Under the pieces are notes generated by a model. It had not been told where the DNA came from. It did no database searches and saw nothing but the letters and a program-made list of their open reading frames with translations. A DNA stretch of 64,000 bases from Bemisia tabaci (lineage: Eukaryota > Arthropoda > Insecta > Hemiptera > Aleyrodidae). A program made the translations under genes and the position numbers. The stretch covers positions 27,156,382 to 27,220,381 of the forward strand of contig NC_092799.1 of the NCBI RefSeq assembly GCF_918797505.1, in the 5' to 3' direction. Positions 12,001 through 24,000 of this stretch are shown here, one piece after another; position 1 is the stretch's first letter, and every line of letters begins with the position of its first letter.

Positions 12001-15000
12001 ATTTTCTCGGCCATCGTGCAGTCTGCAGGTTTCTATTCGAAATTTTTTATATTTTAGTTTTATTCTTCCGACTGAAAATGGCTCAGTCTTGAGTCGAAAC
12101 GTCTCAGATTTGTATGTGTACATTTTAGCCTTGTTTCTCGTTTGTTCTCCTATGTTTTCGATGTTAGGTACCTGACGTCAGAGTCTCTTTATACTACGCC
12201 GATAAAAAAGCTCGATCGAGCCGAATGGATTGTATTCGATACATCTAACAGGTAAAAAAATGTGTAGTGAAAATCAATCATTGAGAGTATATACCGTCCT
12301 CGCAAACGGGAAAGAAAGCGCCTTGATTTTCTCAATGTTAAGTCTGAATACAACTATTCGTGCTCCAGGGATGTGCGCGTTGCATGCACGCAAGATTGCA
12401 GGCTCTCTGATTTTCTCATTGGCACAGCTTGGCCAGTGGCGATTCGTGCAAGTTGACTGTACCGTGTTTCTACCATGTAAATCCATCATAAATACTGCCG
12501 TGCTCAGGAAAAACGCCGTATGAGCATTCGAATGTTGCCAAATCGCCTCTCAGGAAATATTTATTTTTGAAGAACTTTATGAATATTTTTCTTTGAAATT
12601 TTCAGGCACGTTAGGTCAAATTATGGGTAATGTAGCATCGCGTCCATGATATTGGACTCCATGATCACCCATATAATGTTCGGTTGCTCATCACGTCCAA
12701 GATCTTGGACTCCATGCTCACTTTAATGAGAGATAATTTTGTAGAAAAATCGAAGTAAGCATAGCGTCCAAAGTTGTGGGATGCAGCTATTCTCTGACAA
12801 CACATGAGCATATGGTCCAATTATTTATTAAGACAATTTTTGTGGAATAAAGACGAAAAAGATGTGTTTTCGTAAAAAGTTGTGCATTGGTTAGGTTAAG
12901 CTAAGTTAGGTTTGGTTAGGTTAGGTTGGTTAGGTCAGTTCAAGTTAGATCAGACAAGAGAAGTATACGATTTTCTATCATTATGAGCTTTAAAACTAAG
13001 AAAGGTCTGCTTGCTATTGGACTCCATGCTAAAGCAAAGAAGTGAGAAGTTTAGCGATGAGCATGGAGTCCAAGATCTTGGACGAGATGAGCAGGCAAGT
13101 ATATCAAGGGTGAGCATGGAGTCCAATATCATGGATGCGATGCTACATAATCAAATTATGAGCGAAACCCTCCGAAAAATTCGCAGAAAAATATTTTTAA
13201 ATTTTCCCCAAAATTCATGATTTATTGAGGGAGATTTTGTAACGGTTGAAGGTTCATACGGCGTTTTTCTTTAGCACGGCAGAATAGGTGCTCAATACCA
13301 GCCTGTTCGATGTATTTCGACTGTTTTAAGCGCATTATATTGCACTAAATATTTCCTTAGCGCTTGAATACCTCAATCCTAATTTTCAGAGGATGCGTAC
13401 GATTTAACAGCTTTGTGATCATTAGTCGCTAGTGCAAATGTGGGAGGAAATAGGTACACATGCAACATTTTCCTCTTTTTTTAAAAACTCGAGGTGGAAT
13501 AAAAGTTCCTTGAGAGAAACTTGCCGCGAAGCCTCATGTGGGTTCTCAACTCAAAGTTGTGAATACAAGATTCCCCGACCACGCATTAGTCGAGAAGAAT
13601 GTGTCCCTGCCCGTGTGGCGCACAGTGGTGAACCGTCGAGAGAGATTGGACGTGAAACTTATGACTAAAATCGTTTGGTTTTTCGTCGAATTATACATTA
13701 AAAGGAGTGTTTTTCGAAAGATATTCGACGAGGCAACCAACGGGATAAATTTCAAATTTCTAGGGTTTTTACTGACGGAGATAAGAGCGTTTAAAGTTTC
13801 TGCACCGTGTCAGATGTTTCGGTCGCAGTGTGCGTCGTATCAGCATCGGTAGAGAAGAGAGTAATTGGAAAAATGGCAGCCGCGAAAAAGACGCGACTCG
13901 AAATTCCGGCGCGAGTTTCCCGTTCGCGTCCGCGTCCGGCGCACAGCGGATCGAGTCCATAGGAGAGGTCGGACAAAATTTGGAAACTTCGAACGCTTAT
14001 AACTCCGATTGTACAAAACTTTAAGGCTCTGAAAGTGGTTCCATTGGTTTCCTCTTGAAATTTTTTTCTGAAAGCACCCCTTGAAATTTAAAATTTGACA
14101 AAATAAACATCAAAATTCGCAGTTTTTGTCAAATATTTCATGTCCGACCTCTCTAATTGACTCGATCCACTGTGCGGCAGCGGAAAACTTCAAACGGAGA
14201 CGTATACTATGTGTTTCATCGCTGTTTCCGTTTATTTCATCCGGAAATGACGCGCGGTCGACGGGGGTAAACTACCCACCAAGTGACCTGTCCCCTTTTT
14301 CGCTCTTTTTATGCTTTTCTATCGTGGAGAAAACGCATCCCGCTTCGATGTATTTAATTTTGTGTCCTCTCCGTCGCTACCTGCGGCTTCTTCATTCGTG
14401 GTTTAAGACGCGTACCTTCCACTTGTATTTATCGGGACGTCCAGGTATCATTGAGGAGTGAAGACTGAGTTCCTCTCAGGAAGTTAAAAACGCAAGCAAA
14501 TATCCATTATAAATTGTAGAAGTGCTTAATTTAAACCATATCAGTTCGTATTTTCGGCTTTTTTTATCATTGGCTCTGAAAGAAGAAAAGACTGAAAAGG
14601 TGTGGAGCCGTGAGACCTTTACAAGATATTCTCTTAGGTCAAATCAAAAGTCTCTTTGTTTATAGACATCTTTTTGGCGTAAAGATATTTTTTTAAAATG
14701 ATTTTTTCGAATTCGAAGAATATCAATTTTGTCCTATATGTCAAAATTGTATTCTTTTGAACTGAGAAAATTTCACCTGAATCATAAAACAAATGTCTTT
14801 TACTCAGGAATGTTTCTTCGCATTAAAAACGAATCCTTACCTCAAATTTTGTTTATTTAAATCGAAGAGAATTTTGTTTCAATTTTTATTTTAAAAAAAG
14901 CTCTTTTCAACTTTTTTTCCATGCAGATATTTTTTTCCAAAATTGATCAGGAAAACCTGAAGAATTCACTAAACTCCAGTTCTAATCGCAGCCATCCTGA

Positions 15001-18000
15001 GTACAAGTCTTTCGCTACCAGAATTGTTATGTGCAACGAACACGGGCTTTCGGAGGTATCGAATACGGGAGGGTTTTGACAGTTGATGATTGTCCGGGGG
15101 AGGGGGAGGGGGAGGGGGACGAGTAATGATCGGGGCGGAATGAAATTTCTCGTCATTAGCAGCTTCCCGATGGCGTAATTAATGTATCCGTTTGGGACGT
15201 AATCAATTTAATTTTCATGCGCAGATCCTGAAAAGCGATCCGAAAAGTGGACAGAGTCCTCCCTGTGAATGATTTGAATCGAAACGGGACCCGGCACGGT
15301 GTCACCGATGACGAAACTGACAACTGAGCCGGTCATTCTGTCCGTCATGAGCCCCGAAATACTCGGGATCATTATCATTCTGGGGCTCATTTGAAAATGA
15401 CCATGTTCTCTTTAATAAATGACCCGGATCCCATATATACGGACGTATTTTTATCAAACAGAACCACGTGCATTATGACGTGAGCCCTGTTATGCATATA
15501 TTCTTATGGGTCTCAGGGCTCATGTCTGAATGCACATAGTTCCGTTTGGGAGAGATACGTCTATATCATTCACAGACGCGCGAAAAATGGGAAACGGGGT
15601 GACGGATGATGGAAGTTAATCATTCAAAGGCAAGGATGATATATTGCAGAAACCGCGCAGTGGCGTGGCGTGAATTGCGATATATCGATTGTTATGCCAT
15701 TTAAACCTATGGGAAAGGATCGATAAACTGGGTGTTCGCAGCGAACACCTTAAAAATTGATTCTTTACCATAGGTTTAAATGGCATAACAATCGATGTAT
15801 TGCAATTCACGCCACGCCACTGAAACCGCGCACTGCTTTCTTTCCGTATAGTGTACAAGTTACTTTAAGAGGTCGAGGCTCAGTTTCGCCGGATCCTCGC
15901 CCTTTTGACAGGGCTGCAATTTTTCATGAAAAATGAAGTCTTGAAATCTCACGTGAAATATTTCATGAATTTCAGAAATTTATGAAAGATATTCAAAATA
16001 CCGGTTCCTTTTCACGTTTCGCAAAATGTAAAAATTGAGACTTTCTTCTATTTTTGTGTGTATGAGTGCGGGCTGTATACTCAATCCCCTGACAAATATG
16101 AAATATTGAAGAGGCTCGCGAAATTTCACAGAAATTTTCAATCTTTCATATTTTTTATGCAACCCATTCATGCAACCCTGCCCTTTGACGTAAGGGTGTA
16201 TCTCGATTTCCGATGAGCCCCAGAAAGTATGGGTTTATATGGACTGCATTTTGCAATTTGGACCTATAAATTCTGGCTCATCTGAAAAAATACTTATGTG
16301 CATAGGGAAACTAATGGCACATACGTTGTTTTTAAACCGGGCCGGAATTCATAGGTCCAAATTGCAAAATGCAGTCCATATGTCAATCAGGGCTCACGTG
16401 AAAATTGAGATACGCTCTTATGTCAGAAGGGCGACACAATGACCGAAGAGTTTAGTTGCGAGTAGTTTTAGTAATTGCTACGTGATTTGCAAAAATTCGC
16501 GGGCAAAAAGCTCCCCCACCTTCATCACTCATCATCATAAGGCGAATTTTACTTGATTTTCTGCTCAACAAGTTGCTCATCAATCATCATTTAACGGAAA
16601 AGAGCGTTGACCTCCGAATTTAATTCTCGCCTTTCGACGGTAAAACTTCCAAACCACACGGAGAAAAAAAACTCGTGCGTGGGACCCGAAGTTTAGGTCA
16701 TATGGATCTCTGAAGTTTTCAGATTGAGCATCTGAACACTTTAGGTCTAGCTGCCGAAGTTCAGATCATACATCTGAAGTACTTCAGTTCTCACATCCGA
16801 GGTACTTCGGTTCTCACATCCGAAGTACTTCGGTTCTCACATCTGAAGTACTTCAGATGTAAGAACTGAAGTTTCAGATGTATGATCCGAACTTCGGCAG
16901 CTAGACCTAAAGTGTTCAGATGCTCAATCTGAAAACTTCAGAGATCCATATGACCTAAACTTCGGGTCCCACGCACGAGTTTTTTTTCTCCGTGCACGTA
17001 TCTCGGTTTGTGATGTTGCAGACTTCCTGCTATTCTTTATACTTGGGAAAACTACTGAACGTCAACTCTTTAAAACCACCGTGTTTTCCAGTCATGTGCG
17101 AAGACGATTTTGGGAAAACTTGAAGGAATGATGTAGATTTATTCTCCTAAAAAATTAAATAAATAAAATGGAACGAAGATTTTAAAATACAGCAAACGAG
17201 ATCACCATCGATATTGTCTCTGCGTACATCCATCGACCATCAGGCACGAAGAGTTGTAATCAGATTTTGCTACCAAGGAAATCAGAGCGCCTGCAATCTA
17301 GAGTGTATGCAACACGGACATCCCTGGAGCACGAATAGTTGTATTCAGATAGTCAAGGCGCTTGATTTGCTTCAGTTGTTCCGCCTGCGAACACATCTGT
17401 CAATGCCTGATTGAAGCGCGGGGTACAAAAAAGACGCCAGGTGTTTTAGGATCTTCTTTGCTAATTTATGCATAAGAGAGGAAACTGTCGGGTGAATTTC
17501 GTGACATTTTTCGTTTAGAGAAATGTAAAAGCATGAAAAATTCTCAGTGGAGGTTTCAGTGCATTACATAAATTTACTTCGACCATAATAGATGAAACGC
17601 TAGCGGAGATTCTTAAGTACAGCAATCGAGAGGTGCTCCAACCAAACCCAGCACTTCAATTTTTTTATAATACTTTCATTTTGAACTAGCCTATACGTGT
17701 GATATTTGGTTAAAAGTGACTTTAAAATATAGCCCTAAAATATGTACGACGATGGATTTAAAATCCGCATGAATGAAGCATGCAAACCACCTACGAGGCC
17801 ACCTACCATGTATCCACCTACGAGGTATGATTTTTTTCCCTCCAAGTTCCAAGTAGCATTTTTTAATGGAAAAACCGGGATATATTGCAATTTTATCGGC
17901 GTTAAAACCGCCAACATCAACGTCCGAGGGATTATCCTCGATCTTTTCGGGATAAAATCGCGAATTTATCGCGTTATTTTCGAAATGAAACTCGGGATAA

Positions 18001-21000
18001 ATGGTGATTTAATCTCGATTTTATCGACGAAAATTGATCGCGATTTTATCGAACCAAAAATTGCGATGTGCAGCGATTCAATCGCCATATATCGCAATTT
18101 TTAATGCGATAATATCTCAATATATTGCCACTGATACAATAATCAACCGATAAAATCGCTATTTTTCGCGATCAGTGCTACTTGGGGTAGGGTTCATCTT
18201 TTATGTTTGTTTCTTCGCCTATACTATAGCTTCGACTTGATTTGCTGCAATTGTTCCAGGCACGAGGTACCGGTGACGGCTGACCCTATATCGATAGTGC
18301 ATATGGACGAAGATGTGGTGGTGGTCAACAAACCTGCCTCCATTCCTGTAAGTGGCTTACCGACCGCCATTTGACAATTTTCAAACTTATGAAAACTCCT
18401 ACCTCTTCCTTTCTACTCTCAGCTTCACTTCCTTTCGTCCCTGTTTAATTCCCTCTCAAAAAGACGCATCTATCTAAAGTTTCCCCGATTTTTACCCCAT
18501 TTTCTTTATTTCCTCATCAGCGGCGCAGAGTGGATTGAGTCAATGGTCGGACAAAATTTGGAAACTTAAAAAGCTTATAACTCCGTTTATACAAAATTTT
18601 GAGGTCTTCAAAGCAGTTCCATTGGTTTTCTCGTGAAATTTTCCTCTGGAGGCAACCCTTTAAATTTAAGATGTGACAAAATAAACATCAAAATTTGCAG
18701 TTTTAGTCAAAAATTATATGTCCGACCTATGTGATTGACTCAATCCACTGTGTGGCGCGGTGTGCTTTGCGATATATCGATTGATTTTACATTTAAACCT
18801 GTGGGAAAGGATCGATAAACAGGTTGTTCGCAAGGAACACCTTGAAATCGATTCTTTACCATGGTTTCAAATGGAGAAATATCTATGATCGATCATTTAC
18901 GCCTCGTCACTTTTTCTCGTAATCCTTTTTTTTTTTTTACAGAAGTAAATGACCAAAGTAATTGCCAGAACTGCTTTAAAGTAAATGCATTTTACTGAAA
19001 CCACATGCATTAAATTGCTCAATCAGCCGTATATATTAATTTCTCTAACACTTACGACTTACGAGAGAGCTTAGCAAGTAGGAATTAAGTTCCTACGCAT
19101 TTAATTCACTTAATGAATACGCTAATCTTGTTTGTTTTTTTTCACTTTGTCACCAATTACCAGATTAACGTGAGGAATCCAAGTTCTCTGTTGCCAATCG
19201 GTCATAAGTACCTACTTTTTTTCGTTTCTGGGGTCTGGGCTTTAATATTTTCAAAATGTTTTAAAAGTATTGTCCGTAAAACGTCTTAAAAAGAATATCT
19301 TGAAAGATTTGTCTAAACTGGTTTTAAGAGAAATTAAACTTATTACCAAAAATATCGTCGCGTTATTTTAAAAACACATTAAGAATATCCATAGAATATT
19401 GCCATGAAAAGGAAGAGTGCCGTATGAACATTCGGACTTAACCTTTTTCTTTTCTTTTCTTTTTTTCTTCTGTCGGGATTATTTTCCTTCGAACATTTCA
19501 GATATTTTAGATTGAATCGCAAGTAAAATTCTATGAAAAATTTGAAGGAATCTATAATGATTTCACCGAAAATTATCTCTCTGTAAAAAAAATGGACAGT
19601 GCCCGAAGGTTCATACGTTGTTTTTCCTCTGGACGGCAGTATAAATATCTTGAAAATAGTTTAATTATAATCAGAATATGACTGTCCTGACAATATTTCA
19701 AAATATTTTAAACATACCCACATAGATGCACGTATAACTGTTTAAAAAATGTTTTTCACAATCCCTTTGAAGTAGCTGGAAAATACTTTAAAGGGGCTTG
19801 GAGAACAAGGCGCATATATGCAGATTTTGAACAAATTGAGGTATCGCAAAGTTCATCTACAGCTAGCCTTAGAGTACACGGAAAAAAAACCTCGTGCGTG
19901 GGGCCGGACGTTTAGGTCATAGGTATGGATCTTTGAAGTTTTCAGATCGAGCATCTGAACATTTTAGATCTAGTTGTCGAGGTTCGGATCACACATCTGA
20001 AACTTCAGTTCTTACGTCTGAAGTACTTCAGATGTGAGAACCGAAGTTTTTCGGATGTGAAAACCGAAGTGCTTCAGTTGTAAGAACTGAAGTTTCAGAT
20101 AGTGTGATCCGAACCTCGACAGCTAGATCTAAAGTGTTCAGATGCTCAATCCGAAAACTTCAGAGATCCATATGACCTAAACTTCGGGTCCCACGCACGA
20201 AGTTTTTTTCTCCCAATATATTTTGAGAAAAATTCACTTCTGAATACAAGTTTTAAGCTTCAAAAAGTAAGCTTGAACTCTCTTTCCGTCCTAAGGCTCC
20301 AAGTAATTATGAAGCTTGAAGCTTGAACTTTGTTCTTGAAATAGCAAACACTGCACTTGTACGCATATTTCTTTCGCTGATCGGAAATCACAACCTCGCA
20401 ATTCGGTATGTGCCAGTGGCGTGGCGTGAATTACGATAAATCGATTGTTCTGCCATTTAAACCTATGGTAAAGAATCGATTATTAAGGTGTCCGCTGCGA
20501 ACACCCTGTTTATCGATCATTTGTCATAGGTTTAAATGGCATAACAATCGATGTATCGCAATTTACGCCACGCCACTGGTATGTGGAGCATTGCACAACA
20601 GCAGGTCGATTGTTGAATCGTAATCGAATGATTCTGATCGATAACTCCCTATCTTCAAAATGCTATATATCGATCAAGGTCATTCGATAACGATTCAACA
20701 ATCGACCCGCTGAGCAAACAGAACATCGAAGCTGTCACGGCTCGGAATGCCACATGGCACGACGACCGAAATCTTGACCCCTCCACATAAATACCTGACA
20801 TGGTGTCAAACAAGTGACAATTAGGGTGATAGACACCCCTTCGGCCACGCGTTAGCGACTGAGACAGGAGGTCAGCTGTATTCCGGTCTTAGCGCAACCC
20901 CTAATTTAATTACAAGTGCTCCCCTGAGTATGTACTCGTGAGCCTCCCCCCCCCCCCCCCGACTCTCAGCTGGCTCATTTACGGTTGTCTGTAATTGGTC

Positions 21001-24000
21001 ATTAATTTTACCGCTCCGTTCAATTTGCTCAATAATTTGCATGCCCGACGCCGAAGTATAGCCCTGTCGAGCGATCGCCCCAAGCCAAGGCTGCTGTGCT
21101 AAGGAAGAACCGCGTATGAGCCTTCAGGCGTTGCCAAATTTCCTTCGATAAAAAGCGAATTTACTGGCAAAATCGTCATAATTCTTCCTTAAAATTTTCA
21201 GACGATTTCGTTTGCAATTGAATCTTAAATATCGCGAAATTTCAAGGAAAAATAAGCGCGACTTCCCGCAAAAATACATGTTTTATCCGGAGACATTTGG
21301 CAACTCTCGAATGTTCATACGGCGTTTTTCTTCAGCACGGCAGAATAGACTGATGTAGCGATGAAGTCATTCGATATATATATTTGATGGTTCCACCCGA
21401 GCAAATGACTTCTCGAGGGCTCTTGACTTCGCAACGATTTTGCACGTTTTTGAGTGGTTCCTTTTCCGCTTGAAACAATAAAACATGAGAGTAAATTAGG
21501 CAACGTCTTATGTAGTTTGGCTCTCTCTGCAGTAGCGTGGCGTGAATTGCGATATATCGATTGATCGGCCATTTAAACCAATGGAAAAATATCGATATAC
21601 AGGGTGTTCGCAGCGAACACCTTAATAATCGATTATTTACCACAGCCTCAAATGGGGAAATATCGATAGATCGCAAAGCACGCCACCGCCACTGTCTCTC
21701 TGGTGAATCCGTCCCATTGGATGACATCCAGAGGGCTGACACATGCTGAGGAAAAACGCTAGGGATGGTCGAATATTTAGATATTCGAATATTCGATATT
21801 AAATAAAAAAAATTTAATAAAAAATCGAAGCAAAATCGAAAATATTAGAATATTCGCATCCGAACTATTCGCAATCGCAAGATTCGAATTCTTAAATTTT
21901 CGCAATAATCGCATTCGAAAAGTTTCGAATATTCGCATTCGAATTCGATATTCGTCCATCCCTAAAAAAACGGCCGTATGATCTTTCAGACGTTGCCACC
22001 TTCCCTCGATTTAGAACGAATATACTTGGAAAATTTTGATTGTTTTTCTTCCAGTTTTTAGAAAATTTTGTTCGCAATTTAATCTAAAATATCTGAAAAT
22101 TTCGCATGTATAACCTTCCACCAAAACACATTTTTTATCAGGGTGAATTTCGCAACATTCGAATGTTTATACCAGTGCGAGGCGTGAATGATCGATTTTC
22201 GATATTTCCCCATTTAAAGCTGTGGTAAAGAATCGATTATTAAGATGTTCGTCGCGAACACCCTGTCTATCGATCCTTTTCCATAGGTTTAAATGGAAAA
22301 TCATTCGATATATTGCAAAGCACGCCACGCCGCCACGCCACTGGTTCATCCATACGGCGTTTTTGCCTAGCCTGGCAGAGGGGAGGACTCTGGTTTTCCC
22401 CCAAATCATACTCTATCATACCTACAATATGAAATTACTAGAGTACCGTATAACGCCTGAAATGCGAAGCGCTTCGAGGGGTTGGACCGCCTAACGGTCA
22501 GGAGGCGTACTCCCTCTACTATAATTGCGGCTTGTTTGCTCCGGTCTTCGTGTCTCTTTCTAAGTGCAAAATTTCGGTTTCTTTTACATTTTGTCGCTAA
22601 TTTTCTGTTCATATTGTTGTAGGTTCACCCATGTGGACGATACAGGCACAATACTGTTGTGTTCATCCTAGCGAAGGAATATAATTTGAAAAACCTCCGG
22701 ACGATCCATCGGTTAGACCGTTTAACCAGTGGTCTCCTCATGTTCGGCCGAACGCCGAAGAAAGCCAGGACTATGGAGCAGCAAATTAGAAACAGACAAG
22801 TTCAAAAGGAGTACGTTTGCAGAGTAGAGGGGCAGTTCCCATGGTTTGTATTTTTAGCACATTTCCTCCTCGGAGATAATTTCTTTTGACCTCTCTCGCA
22901 CCGTTATAAAGTGCAATTTGCATAACACTAGCAGTACGGTTCTCAGTTTGGAATTGAAGTTCCACACTTGTTTGAATGTCCTGATGAAATAAAACAACCA
23001 TCCGACCCCAGGTTCTTGCTTAATAGGTATCTCTTCTCGAAGCGATACCTGTTACGACACGACTGCGTGCCTGGTTGCGTCGACACGGAATGAAGGCGAT
23101 TGCAGTTGAGCCGTATCTATTTGTCCTTCATTCTTGGTTTTTACTCACATAATGCCGTTTATTTGTAGGTACTGGAATTTTGAAATTTATCTCGAGAGAG
23201 CGGTGACTTGATTAATTTTCCTCAGAAGTCCGTTATGTGTACTGTAATTCCTATGCATGAGACAGTTCCAAGGAGATTTCAAGTTGTGAAAGTTTCCAGA
23301 AGCTTCTTAAACTTTCGACCTCAGTGACATTCAATGTTTTCTAAGTTAGGACCATGTTGCATAATTTTTGAACTATTTCATATTTTTTTTTAAATTTAAA
23401 ATTTTTTACTCTCCTGAGGGAAAAGGATCTCAGTTCTCGCAGGAAAATTTTTCAGGAGAAATATTTTTTTCACACAGGTTTGAAAAATCATAATTTGAAT
23501 TTTCCTTGTAGGACTCAAAAACGAGTTTTGAGCAGTTTAGTTCATTTTTATGTCAAAGGGAGGTTTACAATTACATTTTAATTCGGCAGTATGTTGAGTC
23601 CCAAAAAACGTGGGAGATAAAAACTGAAATAGCTTTATTTTAAAATTATATTATTGTAACAACTGCAAACTCAAACCGTCATCTGTACAATTTGATTTTA
23701 CTGTTTTTGGCGTTTTTTGTGCCAACACACCTGCACTGACACTGCTTACAGCCCGTCTCTCTGAACAATGGTACTTATTTCTCAATCTTGATTTTTATTG
23801 CACCGAGTCTCCTTTGTCTGTGGACCGTCCTAATCGGAGGTGTTTAAATGTTTTACCAGTTACTTGTTTCTTGGGCTAATTTGTTTATTGAACCAGTATT
23901 CTAAGGGGAAGAGTTTAATCTGATTTTTTTCCAGTTTATTTTTCCCCTTATTTTCCTTTAATATATTTTTTGTTCCTCTTGGCTTTTCCAGTGAAACGAT

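Larger units (their letters stand above)
21744..22378. mobile_element. MITE family B, copy 7, with two nested elements
   Basis: Left end tgctgaggaaaaacg and right end cggcgtttttgcctagcctg are separated by 630 bp because of the inserts at 21761-21963 and 22173-22343. Confidence 0.75.

Noticed and set aside
12895..12945. ggttaggttaggttgg run resembling insect telomere repeat (TTAGG)n
   Set aside because: Only a few irregular units, inside a MITE; not a telomere or an array.
16750..16880. Regularly spaced catctgaagtacttc motifs suggestive of a CRISPR-like array
   Set aside because: They are inverted motifs at the centre of a foldback transposon, without spacers, in an insect genome.
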